Assembly: GCA_027625915.1 (NCBI GenBank) | Contig: JANTQA010000019.1 | Coordinates: 811,001 to 875,000, forward strand | Length of the DNA: 64,000 nucleotides | Reading direction: 5' to 3' | Source of the DNA: Anaeramoeba flamelloides | Taxonomy: Eukaryota > Metamonada > Anaeramoebidae | Part shown: piece by piece, positions 48,442 to 60,240 of the stretch | How the letters are laid out: each line of letters begins with the position of its first letter | Position numbering within the stretch: the first letter of the stretch is position 1 | Made by a program: the position numbers and the translations under genes | The notes under the pieces: model-generated | The model's input: the letters and a program-made list of their open reading frames with translations, nothing else | The model's database searches: none | Told to the model about the DNA's origin: nothing

Positions 48442-48658
48442 CAGTTAATTGTAAAATAAAAAGATCAAAATTTTCATTTAGCTTGAAAAAAAAAAAGTCT
48501 CACATGAATTAAATTAAATCATCAAAGCCAATTCTATAAAGGGAATTAATAATTTAAGTTTGTTTTCTGAAGGACACAGCTGAAAAATTACAAGATTTTC
48601 AAAATCTGTTTTTGGAAAGCTGAATGAAAATTTTCTTTCATTTGTTTTTCAACAAATA
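48442..48658. mobile_element. C-family MITE, copy 3
   Basis: 217 bp between TA dinucleotides: CAGTTAATTGTAAAATAAAA at the left and TTTGTTTTTCAACAAATAG at the right, with ATCAAAATTTTCAT and GAATGAAAATTTTC inside. Confidence 0.85.
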
Positions 48659-49341
48659 GTATCAAAAATTAATTATACAATTTAACAAGTACCATTTCAA
48701 CTTTATAAACAAAAAAATTTCCCCAAGATGTTCTAATTATTTTTTACAGATACTTTTAAAGTCTGAAATTTTTTAAAATTCACTTTGGTCCATAAAAATC
48801 CCCATAAAGTCTGTTTTTATTAAAAATTTTACTTCCAATATTGATATTTAATAAAAAAAAAATTACTTTATTTTTAACTTTGAAATTAGCAATGATTATT
48901 TTTTTTTTTGCAAAATTTTATATAAATGAAAATTCTTTTTGAGAGGTGAATATCACATATTGAATAAAAAAAGCCTCCACACCAGACATTACTCAATCTT
49001 TTTTCAAATTTCACAGATTATAAACTTTAATAAGTCTAAAAAAAAACAAAATAAAACCATTGTTAAATTTTATCCTTCCAGCTATTTACAGGTTAGTCTA
49101 GGCCCAAGAGTTAAAAACAAATCAAATAAAAAAAAAAAAAAATAAAAATAATCTCATTTTTATTTATAAAGCGAATCGAGTCCAAATAAATGTCACCAAA
49201 TAATATGAATTAAATAAAAAGAATTAAATTTGTTAATAAAAAGAAAGAAATATTAAAAAGAAGAAAGATAGTTGGATCTTGTAACAATAATTCATTAAAA
49301 ATTTGTTTGCAAATTCCCACAAAGAATCAACAACAAAAAAT

Positions 49342-50194
49342 TTATTTTTCGTCACCAATGATTTCGATATTGGTTTTTTCGTTTTCTTTAAGAGTCATCA
49401 TTTGACCTTCGAATTTATCGCTTTTGTTGAAAGGGATGAATTTTTGATTGTCAATATCCTTGAGAAATTCGGAATATTTTTTTAACATTTCTTTTCTGCT
49501 TTCGTCAGTACCATGAGCTGGTCCGAAAAAGACTTGTGGTTCATAGGATTCCATTCCTGTGAAAACGAACATACCATAGATGATTGGATATAAGATTCGT
49601 TTGTAGTTACCAGATCTACCTTTTTCGGTGTAGAAGAATTCTGGGCCACCTGTTGTGGTACAGATGAGTGCTTTCTTTCCTGCAAAACCGGCTTTTTCGA
49701 AGTATCCGTATTCTCCACCGTAGGCAAATCCTGCGGAGAAGACGATGTCGACCCATGATTTTAAGATACTTGGCATGGAGTACCAGTACATTGGGAATTG
49801 GAAGATAATCATATCACACCAGGTTACTTTTGCTTGTTCGTCTTTGATTTTTTGGATGTATTTTCCAAGTGGTTGTTCGCTTTGTGGCTTGAAGTAGTCA
49901 TTGTCTTTAAGTTCAGTGAAATTGGTTCTGTCAACATGGAAGTTCCAACCAATTTCATAAAGATCAGATACCTTGACTTCGTGTCCGGTTTCGGTAAGTG
50001 TAGAGACGGCAGTGTTTTTAAGAGCTGCGTTGAAGGATTTGGATTCTGGCTATTTTGTGTTTGAAAAAAGTTTTTTGTTGAAAAGTACATTAGTTAGGTA
50101 GAAAGAAGAGGAAGTTGAGTTTTAAGTTTATTCAAAAGAAAAGAAAAAAACAAAGAAAAAAATTTACATGAGCGAATACGATTAAGACTTTCAT
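49342..50194 (-). CDS. NAD(P)H:quinone oxidoreductase (NQO/flavodoxin-like)
   Basis: Exon 1 is 50194-50168 (nine codons, MKVLIVFAH). Exon 2 is 50049-49342. The 118-nt intron has donor GTAAAT, and the join is phase 0 at HPESKSFN. The protein has 244 residues. It is a flavodoxin-fold flavoprotein: the N-terminal strand and FAHPESKSFN loop bind the flavin phosphate, followed by the family motifs IIFQFPMYWYSMPSILKSW, GFAYGGEYGYF and TTGGPEFFY. It should reduce quinones by two electrons in the cytosol, with NAD(P)H as donor. Of the NQO1 catalytic pair, the Tyr is kept (in FFYTEKG) but the position of His161 aligns with Ser, as in KefF/ModB-type relatives, so hydride transfer may be assisted differently. 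Codon use is notably richer in G+C than its surroundings, suggesting high expression. Confidence 0.93.
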
Positions 50195-50692
50195 AGTAGT
50201 GTTGGGTTAAGCTATTGAAAATTTTTGAAGAAGAAAGAGAATTAGAAGAGAAACAAAAAAAAAAGTGGAAAAAAAAAATTTTGATAGTTTGGAAAAAAAA
50301 AAAGAAGAAAAAAAAAAAACCAAGAAAAAATTAAATATACTTATTGAAGATTTGAAAAAAAAATGATTTGGAATGAAGGGAATTACACTTTTAAGCTTCT
50401 CTTCTCCTTTGTTTTGAACAAATGGGCAAACCCAAAATTAACCAACAGAGAGTTACAAACTTGCTAACTTGGATATGAAATAATCACATTTTGGGAATTT
50501 GAAAAATATATTTCCGTTTTTAACTGGTTTGTAAACAACTCCAATTAAGTTTTAAGTGTTTCGTGCAAACTTAATCAACAATGTAATTTTTTTCTGGCAA
50601 AAATTCAAAACCCTTTATAAAAAAAATTAATTATTACTTGTATTCAACTAGATCTTCAAGAATTTGAAACGTTTAATGACAAAAAAATTATT

Positions 50693-50908
50693 TTATACAA
50701 TTAAAATTTTATTCAATCTAAAATGAAAGAGTTTTTCAAAAAATTGTTGATGATTTTTTGATTTTGGGGACTTTACTTTTTTTTCAAAACCCAGTTTGGA
50801 AAGCCAAACACCCCCACTTCTTCCATTTGAAGAATAATTAGAAAGGGTTAAATTGTTTTTTAAAATTCTTGACATAAAGTTGCTTCGAAAAGAAGAAAAA
50901 TCAAACAT
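50693..50908 (-). CDS. Small hypothetical protein
   Basis: A 71-residue frame from ATG to TAA, in a spot with more G+C than its surroundings. It contains SNGRSGGVWLSKLGFEKK and a basic C-terminal half, with no acidic residue in the first 40 except Asp3. No family is recognised. The basic, Ser/Asn-rich N terminus could be an organelle signal. It may equally be an exon or a chance frame. It lies about 0.5 kb upstream of the quinone reductase on the same strand. Confidence 0.3.
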   Translation of the reverse strand: MFDFSSFRSNFMSRILKNNLTLSNYSSNGRSGGVWLSKLGFEKKVKSPKSKNHQQFFEKLFHFRLNKILIV

Positions 50909-51209
50909 TTTTTCAAATGAAAAGGGATTTATGCTTTAGTTGGTTAACTATTTAAATATGTCTTTAAAAAAGTTGACTATTTTAAAAGTGTTTGTAACTC
51001 TCAAAAACACTTTTTTGATTTTTTATCTGTTTTCAAAAAGTCAGTTTTTGATATTTAATAAACACAAAAATATACTCCCCTCCTTGGTGTAAATTTTTCA
51101 TTTTGAATATAATTTTACTTAAAAAATAACTAATTGAAAGAATTAAAATTCCCACATTCCCAAAGATTGGTTTTAAACAACCATTTTTGCTCTGTAACTT
51201 CTGAAGTTA

Positions 51210-51434
51210 CTTTTAGTTTCAAAATAAATAGAACAAATTTTTCATTGGCTTTCCAAAAAACGGATTTCGAAAACAATGCTAAATTTCAATATTTTTATTC
51301 TTTAAATCAACCGAAATTATTAGTTTTACCTTTTAGAATTGGGAACAATGATGATTTATTTTAATTATTTCTAGAGATGTGATTTTTTGAAAATTTGAAT
51401 GAAAATTTTGATCTTTTTATTTTACAATTAACAG
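51210..51434. mobile_element. C-family MITE, copy 4
   Basis: About 225 bp: CTTTTAGTTTCAAAATAAAT at the left, and GAAAATTTTGATC with TTTATTTTACAATTAACAG at the right, with TA at both edges. The block TTTTACCTTTTAGAATTGGG is shared, inverted or direct, with the copies at 32650 and 60008. A 76-codon plus frame overlapping it is an artefact. Confidence 0.75.
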
Positions 51435-51639
51435 TATTTTCTAACTATCTATATTTGCCATATAGAATTTTGTAACATTTTTGAGATCAAAAATAACTCA
51501 TTTGAGAAAGGAAAAAAAAATCCTCAAGATCTCATCAACAACCAAGATCAATTCTAAATTACTTTCAAATTACTTTTCAACAAGATAATGATAAATAACA
51601 GAAAAACTCAAGTTTAAAATCAATCCCTATCTTTTTTTC

Positions 51640-51905
51640 TTCTTCTGGTTCCATAAAATCTCCAATTTACTACCCGATAGTACAGCCTAATTTGAAATCA
51701 ATTTTGAAGGTAAACTCCTTGACATTTTGGGTAAAATTTAAATTTTGAATTGAATTTGTTTGAAATATTTTATAATTTTCACAATTTTGATGATAAAACT
51801 GTATCAAAAGTAAACTCTAATTTTTGAGAACAAAGTTTCAAATTTGATCCTTCATTATTAAAAGTGTTTTTTCAAATAGTAGAAATTTAATTGAGTAAAG
51901 CAACA
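51640..51905 (-). mobile_element. D-family element fragment, reversed
   Basis: Read on the minus strand it follows the D interior (TTTGATCCTTCATT, TTACTACCCGATAGTA, TCAATTTTGAAGGTAAAC). Neither terminus is preserved. Confidence 0.6.
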
Positions 51906-52093
51906 TTTACTTATACAAAAAGTTTTTGTCAATTGATATATTTATTTAATTAAAAAAAATAAATTATTATTTTGTTTAAAATTAGAAAGAAAAAAAAAAA
52001 ATAGAAAGAAAAATAGAATAAGATAATTATTTATCTTTAATTATAATTTTAAACAAGACCAAAAAATATTTTATTTTTTCAAAAGAACAACCA

Positions 52094-55000
52094 CTATTGC
52101 GTACCAACAGGCAATACTGCAGAAAGGCTTTCACCAGTTTCTCCCCAACTGTCGCGTTTTGAAACAAAAATACCCATCCAAAATACCAAAATTAAAAGCT
52201 CAGTAAAAAACCCGACAAGCCCCCAAAAAACATCTAAACAGAATTATAGTGATCAAATATAAATATTTGGTGTTATAAAATTTACAAGAGAGAAGAATAG
52301 AAAGATTTAAAAAGAATCAATGTTAATGATTTGCATTTTATTAATAAATATCATTTCTTAAAATAGGTTTTTATCTTTTTTTTTTTTTCTGATAAACATC
52401 AGTAGGACACTTTTAAAATGATCTTAATTGATATGATACACCGATAGCCATTAAGATATATCTTATTTTCCCAAGATCTCCCATTTGTGATTGTAAAAAT
52501 TTTTTGATGTTCAAATTCTACTCTTTGAATGTGACAAAATTTCGAGAATCACCAATGTCTGGGTTTGGTTACATACAGGATATATCCAATTACTTTTTTC
52601 GCAAATCTAAATTAGGAATTTAGATTAATTTTAAAAGCAAAATATCTGAGAAATGAAGAAAAATTTTTAACCAAATAAAAGATCATTTTTTGATACTGGT
52701 AAATAATAAATTATGGAAAAAAGGTGTAAATTCGTTTTAAAAATGAGAGGACTTTTTTAAAACTTTAATGAAAGTTTTCTTTTTTAAAAAAATAAAAAAC
52801 TTTTTCAGAATTAAAACTTTTTGAAACTTTTCTGTTTTAAAAAAGTGAAGACTTAACCTTTAAATGTGGTGTATAGGTTGGGAGGAAGAAAAGCTCTCTT
52901 TTAACAAAAAAGCCTACCCATTTTATTAAAATATAAAACTTTCAAAAAAGCTTTAATTCTAAAAACAAGTTTTCACTTTTTTAAAATAGCTGTAATTAAA
53001 TTTTAAGTGAAAAAAATTGAGAAAATAAGAAATTTGTTCATCTTTAAAACAACCGCCCGTTCCTTTTTAAAAGGAATACTTATAATTTGGTCTTTTTTGG
53101 GATTTAATTGTTTGTACCCTTTTAGCTTTATTATTTTGCTTAAAAAATTTATTTATTTTCTAAAAAAAAAAAATTTTTTCTTTGGGGAATAAATCGATTT
53201 TATAAACTCTTTGAAAAAAGTTTTCAAAATTGGTAATGAAACAGTTGACAAACTTTAATAGAACAATTTTATGTGAGAATATTAAAAAAAAATCCGTTGC
53301 CACGCTTTTTTCGAGCGGTTATAATATGTGATTAAAACTAAAATATGTATAATTTTTTTTTTATTTTTTGGAAATATATATAAATCAATAAATCGAATTC
53401 TTGTTAGAAAATTCAAAAAGTTCAATGAAATCTAAAATAGAAATAAAAATTACAGATTACCATCCCTGAAAAAAATTATCAAATTGAAAAAAACTCTATT
53501 TTTTAAGACGTTCATATTTACACTTCTCTAGTAGTAAAAGTTCTCATTTTCAAATACTATTCTTCTTATTTTTCACTGTTCAATAAAGATATCTCAAATA
53601 GAAATTACCCAAACTGAATTAGTACCTACCGTTGAACTCTTAAAGTCCATTTCACACGAATGGGAAAATCATAGCAACCAAAAATCCAAAATTAGTCAAT
53701 TTTACTTAATATTTTTCAATTCAAAACTCAAATTCCGAAAATTGAAGAGGATTAAATTTTGGTTTAATTTGATGCTTTGATCTCTATTTTAATTTAAATA
53801 ACCAATCTAATTTTTGGATTTCGTTTTTGTTTTTGTTTTTAGGATGTAGAAAAAAAAAAAAAGTAAAATAATATTTAAAAATGAGAACTTTTACTCCAAT
53901 TTTGCAATTAAAATTGATTTTACAATTTTTTTACATTTATCAATTTTTTTCATGAATGGTGAAATGTCGATTATTAATAATAATAAAAAAATAATTTATT
54001 TCTTATTTATTGAAAACTTGTTTTTGAAAAGGCTTGATTTTTTTTTTTTTAATTTTTGATGAAATTAAATTCTTAACATTTGCACTATTGTCATTGAAAT
54101 TTAAAAAGTATGATGTCTAATGTATTTGAGTTAATTAATTATTGATAGCTCATTTAATAAGTAATTTTTCATAATATTTTTGTAGATATTTTTAATATTT
54201 CATTTTTCTACAATATTTTAAAAAACACTAACTATTAGAGAGCTATTTCGTGATAAAAATATATATGAATAAATTGATAGCTTTTGGGATTCGTGCTCCA
54301 ATTCTGAAATAAATCTATTTAAAAATGGAATTTGTGAATTATCTACCCTTATTTATAAGTGCGCGTATTACACGATCAATTTCTTTTCTGAAGAAAAATG
54401 GATTTTCCAAAAAATTTATTTTGGGTATAGTTAGTTGATTTTTATACAAACAAACAGAAAAAAACATAGATTTTATTTTGGGTCAATTCACCAAAGAGTT
54501 AAAATTAACAGATTCAGAATATTTAACCAATACCCCAATTGGAACGGTTATAAGTTGCTGGACAATTGGGTTATTTGTCTGTAAAATGAGAGTAGATTTT
54601 TGACTTTTTACTAATATTTTCAATTGATCAGAAAAATGAAATTACCGGGTTTTTGAAAATTTCCAGGTTTTAGATTTGACAGTTAGATCTAATTCAAAGA
54701 CGTTAAAGCCTTTCTGGGTGTGTTGAATAGTAATATTCCGTGAGAAAATTCTTTCAACACACCAAATAAAATCAATTCAATCCCCTGAATGGAAAGAAAA
54801 ATAATTAACGTTAACTTCAGCTTTCTACAAAAAAAAAAAACAATTTTGTAATTATTTGAATAGAAAGGAAAAAGTTAAATAAAATGAGTTTTTATTGTAT
54901 TCGCTGTTGTTTTTATTTAGATTGGTGAAAATTGAGTAATTGTCTATTTTTTATTTATTTTGTTTTCAATAAAGCTCTTCATTTTTGTGCAAAAAATGAG

Positions 55001-56711
55001 ATTAAATCTGTTCAATTCAAAAAATCGGTATTTTTTTTTTTTTTTTTTTGCATGCTCAACAAAATGAACTTTTCGAAGGTTAATATTTTTCCAAAACATT
55101 TAATCCAATTCACCATCATTTGTTTGACTAATATAGTAAGCCTCTGGTACAGATTCCTACAATTAAATTCAAAATACTTTAATTTTGTTTCAATTGGCAT
55201 ATCGAAGAGTGGTTTGTTACAGTTCTTTTAAAAAAGTTAATGACTCGAAAGTTTTCAATTGTATCGATAAAATTGATAAAAAACTTCTGTTTCCTATTCT
55301 CGGGATAATATTAAAAACTTTTTTGATTACACTTTTTTATAACGTCTTTACGAGAACTGCTTTAAAGGGTGAAACAGACAGTACGAAAAAGAACTTTAAA
55401 AAGTTTTTTGTTCAAATTTTTATTAAAACAACTGTATCATTTCATTGGATCATGAACTAATTCTACAATATTTGAAGCATTAAATTCCAAATACAGAAAA
55501 GGTATCGATCTCATACCCAAATAATTAATAACATTTCGTTTACTTTGAAGCATTTTTCATTTTTGTTCATCAGAGTATTTGAATACTGACTTGGATTAAT
55601 TTTACACTTCCTTTTCATTTTACTTTTTCTACATTTGCTTTTAAATTTCAAGAAAGAGATTTTAATGTGTGTTTTTATTTATTTGTTTACCCCTTTTTTA
55701 AATTATATCTTCGGTTAACTAAGAATCTAATACTGGTGTTAATTGGTTTGATTTGGTTTCTTTTATTATTTAAATTATAGGTCTTTCTATAAAAAAAGAA
55801 AAATGAAAGTCAGATTTTGTATAAGAAAAATGAAGAATAAGAACGGGACGACATTTTATCCCATTTAAATTTCAAATACAAGTAGTGAAGGATTAAACCG
55901 ATGCAACAAATTCGTCAAAAATAAAAATTACTTGCTCATTTTAAATTCACCAACAAGGATGATACATTGAGAAATTAATGGATCTCTTATTTAGAACAAG
56001 AAAAAATATTTTGAATAAAAACAAAAAAAAAAAAAAGAGTAGAAATTCATTTAAAGTCGCTTTAATGAAGTGAGTATTAACAGTTTTAAAAAGTGGTACT
56101 TAAAACTATTTTTTTTCGCTCTTTTAAACAGCCTGGTATTTCTTTTTAAAACTAGTTGTACTAACTTTATTAAAATGATTGTAGAAATAAATCGATTTTT
56201 ATTGTTTTGATAATTTCTGTTTGAAAAGGCGCTGAACAAAAGTTTTGAAAAGTGTTCAGATCAAATGCTGGGTGTCACCCATTTTAAACATTTTAAGTTA
56301 CACTTTTGTAAATCTTTTGTTCCTCCACTTTTTGAAATCAGCTTTAAAAAAGAAAAATAATTTTTTTTTTTTTTTTTTTTGAAACAAAAAAGAGTATTTC
56401 TTGTAAATGGCCAAATTTGAAAAAAGATCAAAACCAATATTTTTTGAATTGAATTCATGACAAACTGATTTAGAGGTAATTTTTTTGTTTCATTTTTTTT
56501 TGAAGAACAAAAGAAAAAAATATAAAAATAAAAAAAGAAAAAAACAAAACAAGGAGAATTACTTACAAAAACGAATTTTAGGATGTTTTTCTTTCCAAAA
56601 ATAACAAGCCATTGTAAACCATACAAAGGGTAAACCAAAAAAACCAATTATCCACATTTTCTTACAAACAGTTTCCTTTTCTTCTTCTTTTAAAGGAATA
56701 GTTGGATCCAT
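52094..56711 (-). CDS. PSENEN: PEN-2, gamma-secretase subunit
   Basis: Exon 1 is 56711-56567 and exon 2 is 52233-52094. They join in phase 1 (T|AT = Tyr) across a 4333-nt intron with donor GTAAGT and acceptor TTTAG. The protein has 94 residues; the family is about 100. Exon 1 gives KETVCKKMWIIGFFGLPFVW, matching the conserved KL.LCRKYYLGGFAFLPFLW region and the first half-helix pair. Exon 2 gives YVFWGLVGFF..., then FWMGIF, DSWGETGE and the C-terminal LSAVLPVGTQ, matching YVWRSAVGFLF...W.T.F...RWGALGD.LSFTIPLGTP. PEN-2 completes and activates the presenilin protease complex in ER/Golgi/plasma membranes. The intron contains C and D repeats nearby and A/T-rich palindromes, but no other supported gene. 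The distance between the exons makes this easy to miss. Confidence 0.92.
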
Positions 56712-57159
56712 AATAATTGTTGAATCAAATATATATTTGCAAAATTATAAAAAATGAAATCAAATCATGATATTTTTTCTTTTTCTCAGTTTTCTGTTTA
56801 GTTTGTGTGTGAACAAAGACCCAGAATATGATTTTTTTTAATGACTTTTTTGTTATTAAAAATTGTTGACCAAATAATACAATGTTATCAAGTTATGCAA
56901 ATTTACACCAAATTAAAAACAAAAAGTTTTATTAGATTTTTGTTTTAAATAATTTGATAATGAAAAATAAGAGCTAACAATAAAAAAAAAAACAAAGTAC
57001 TAAAGATCAAACTGAGGATATATTCTTGGTATTTTTAATTATTTCCAAACTAGCTCATATAAAATCTTGATGAACTTTAGATTTCTAGCAATTAATTTGG
57101 ATCAGGCAGTTTAAAATCTATTGGGAATTTTTTTCCTTTCATTTCTTGAATCTCCTTGT

Positions 57160-59375
57160 TTTTAAAAAGTTTTTTAAATGATCCTTACTCAACGTAAACA
57201 GGTCAAATTTTTTAATTTTTTTATTCATGATATTCTCCACTTACAAATTTTTTGTATATACCAAGTGTCAAAAAATTCTGATCATCAATTAAATACAAAA
57301 TAGAATATTTTTTTTGATGAAGATCAAATTTTTTTTATTCATTTTTTGATAAAAAAAGTAAATTATTAAATTACATATATTTCTTGAATTATAACCCTTT
57401 TTTACACAGTATATTTCCATTTAGATCATTATTATACCACAATAAGTATTTGTTGTAAGCAAATTGAAAATAAAGATTTTTTTTTCTTTTTTAAGATAAT
57501 TCTTTTGATTATCCAAAAAAATTGATTTATTCAACTTATTGAAAAATAATTGTATTGTTTTAAGAATTAGAGTTATAAATATTTTGAAGTTTTCAAGTCA
57601 TTTAAAAATTTTACTTATATATTGTGTTTCAGTTTAAATATGAAATTTAATTGTTCTAAATACAATTACATTGAAGATATTTTGGAAATAACCAATTTTA
57701 TCCTTAAAATTCAAATTCAATTTTTTTCTCTGTCAAAAATCATTTAAATTGTTATAAGGATTCTTTTTATTAGGACCAAACAATTATACTAAAATCTTTT
57801 CCGAATTGAAATTTTTTTTTGCAATTTTTTTTCATTTTTTTGAAAAAGAGATAACATTTTTAAAACCTTAAAGAATAAAAAAAATTTTTTTCTTAATAGA
57901 TTTCAATTTAATTGGTATACTGTTAATATTCTATCAAATTTTCCTTTATTCAATTATCATTAGTCCAATTATTTTTATTGGCTGAGATTTGAATTGAAAT
58001 ATTAATAATTAAATATAATAACAAAAAAAAAAAAAAAATTATAAGGGTGTAGTAATTTTTAAAAATAAAATAAAATCTTGTAAAGATCTTGAAAAAAAAT
58101 TTTTTTGTAATTTTTGTTTTTGGGTGTTAGATATAGGATGAGTTAATCTCCTTTAAACAATTTATTAATTTGAGTCTCTTTTTTGAAATTCACAATTTAC
58201 ATGTTCCCAATCTAAAAATTAGAAAAATTGTATTATTTTTATTAAAAATTAAGTTAATTCTTAGAAAATGGTTAAACATATTTTTCTTTTTATGTTGGAA
58301 ATTCTTAATTAAGAAAGAGAATTTTATTATTATTATTCTTCTTTTTAATGATTACAGTCAGTTCCCTTTTTAAGACACAAACTGCTACGAAATTTAAGGT
58401 ACAAAAAAAATATCAAATTAAGGCACAAAATTCAGATTCTAGGAAAATAAAATGTAAAAGAAAAAATAACAAATTTTGTGCCTTAATTTGAGATTTTTTT
58501 GTGCCTTAAATTTCGATGAAAGTTTGTTCCTTAAAAGAGGAACTGACTGTAATATTTCAATTCAAATCTCAGCCAATAAAAATAATTGGACTAAAGGTGA
58601 TTGAATAAAGGAAAATTTGATAGAATATTAACAGTATACCAATTAAATTGAAATCTATTAAGAAAAAAAATTTTTTCTTTATTCTTTAAAAAAAAAATCC
58701 ATTTTCTAATTTTCAAAAAATGAAAAAAAAAAAAAGCAAAAATATTTCAATTAGGAAATTTTTGTTTATCTAATGGTCTGGTCTTATTTTCAAGACCACT
58801 TATAAGAATTCAAATGATTTTTGACAGAAAAAAAAATTGTTTTGAATTTATAATAGAAAATTACTATATTCCCAAATATCTTCAAGAAAATTTTATTTTG
58901 AAAAATTAAATTTCATCTTAAAAGAAAAACAAAATTTCTGGGTAAATTTATTAAATGACTTTAAAAATTTAATCATTATAACATCATTCTTATAATTATA
59001 CATTTATTTTTCAATATGTTGAATATATAAATTATTTTGGACAATCAAAAGAATTATCTCAAAAAAGAAGAAAAAAAACCTTTATTGTGATATTTATGAC
59101 AAAAAAGACTTATTTTTGTTTAATAATGATCTAAATGGATTTATATTGGGTAAAAAATGGTTATGATTTGAGAAATAAAAGGAATTTAAAATTTTTCTTT
59201 TTCAGAAAAATGAATAAAAACATTTGATCTTCATCAAAAAAAATATTCTTTTTTGTATTTATTTAATGATCAGAATTTTCTGACACTTGGCATATATACA
59301 AAATTTGTAAGTGGAGAATATCAAGAATAATATCTTTTTAAATTTTGACCTGTTTTTGTTGAGTAAGGAATCTTT
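57160..59375. repeat. B long inverted repeat (foldback)
   Basis: The left arm 57160-57998 is the imperfect inverse of the right arm 58550-59375, about 830 bp each. Paired landmarks are GATATTCTCCACTTACAAAT (57228) with ATTTGTAAGTGGAGAATATC (59301), CAAGTGTCA with TGACACTTG, and GGCTGAGATTTGAATTGAA (57981) with its inverse at 58555. The centre (about 58000-58354) is unpaired and an A element sits at 58355-58549. The centre plus right arm recurs at 6320-8690. No coding frame. Confidence 0.85.
58355..58549. mobile_element. A-family MITE, copy 4
   Basis: 195 bp, CAGTCAGTTCCCTTTTTAAG to GAGGAACTGACTG, with TA on both sides (58353-58354, 58550-58551). The interior is strongly palindromic (TCAAATTAAGGCACAAAATT / TTTTGTGCCTTAATTTGAGA). 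The related B copy in unit 1 has no insertion at the matching point (near 7876), giving an empty site. Confidence 0.92.
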
Positions 59376-60007
59376 AAATAACTAATCAATTCTTTCCAAC
59401 ATAAAACAAAAAATATGTTATACAACTTTTGAGAATTAACTTAATTTTTAATAAAAATACTTGATTTACCTTTTTTACTTTTTATATTCGAAAAATCTGA
59501 ATTTTGATTTTCAAAAAAGAGACTCAAAACAATAAATTGTTTAGAAGAGGGTTAAATCACCCATTTTTTAAACCGAAAAATAAATTACAAAATAATTTTT
59601 TTTATTATTCTCAACAAGATTTTAATTGATTTTTAAAAAATACTATACCCTTAAATAAAAAAAATAGTAGATTTAATTTGGGTATTCTTGGATTGTCTTA
59701 CATTAAATATCAATCAAGTCTTATTGTTCAAGAGTTCTTTTTCAAAAAACGAAACTTTGGTATATTTTAAATTTAAATAGGATGTCTATTCAGCTGATAA
59801 TCTTGATTTAAGAATTCTTAAGAATCTTTAATTTCGGATTGTGATTTCAAAGAAATAATCCCAAAATATGAAATTCAACTATAAATAAATATACCAAATT
59901 TTTTTCAATTTATTCTAGAGTTTGAAATAGAAAATTTAAAATGGAAATGAAATGAAAATTTTAACTTTTTATGATTCAAATAATTATAAAATCAAATTAA
60001 TTTCATA

Positions 60008-60240
60008 CTGTTTATTGTAAAATAAAAAGATCAAATTTTTAATCAGCTTGCCAATAAAATCACCTTTCAAGTATTAAAATAAATTCTCCAATACCCAATT
60101 CTAAAAGGTAAAATTAATAATTTTAGCTGGTATTTAAGAATTAAAAAATTTGAAATGGTTATATGATTTATAAAATTACAATTTGGAAATTTGAACAAAA
60201 TTTTGTTCATTTCATTACAAGGAAAATTTAAACACCGATA
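60008..60240. mobile_element. C-family MITE, copy 5 (diverged)
   Basis: Starts after TA with CTGTTTATTGTAAAATAAAA and contains CAATTCTAAAAGGTAAAATT as in the copy at 32650. The right end is decayed (GAACAAAATTTTGTTC). A further lone C terminus (TTATTTTGCGACGAATAG) ends at 60933. Confidence 0.65.

Larger units (their letters stand above)
44469..49341. other. Gene-free stretch between eL24 and the quinone reductase
   Basis: Holds an A element (45956), a C element (48442) and a repeat at about 48295-48430 shared with 42888-43015. Open frames here are short and composed of F/I/K/N/L codons. I see no supported gene in nearly 4.9 kb. Confidence 0.55.

Noticed and set aside
51134-51364. 76-codon plus-strand frame with LVLPFRIG
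   Set aside because: Overlaps a C-family MITE. The same peptide appears from the copy at 60067-60255, so it is repeat sequence rather than a gene.
54932-55460. Ankyrin-like phrase KALHFCAKNE inside the PEN-2 intron
   Set aside because: Only one weak repeat-like phrase. The rest of the frame is poly-Phe and there are no tandem repeats or splice-consistent continuation.
56261-56647. 128-codon minus frame overlapping PEN-2 exon 1
   Set aside because: An out-of-frame shadow. Its FVMNSIQKILVL segment mimics PEN-2 helix 2 but needs a wrong splice phase, whereas the exon at 52094-52233 fits both phase and family.
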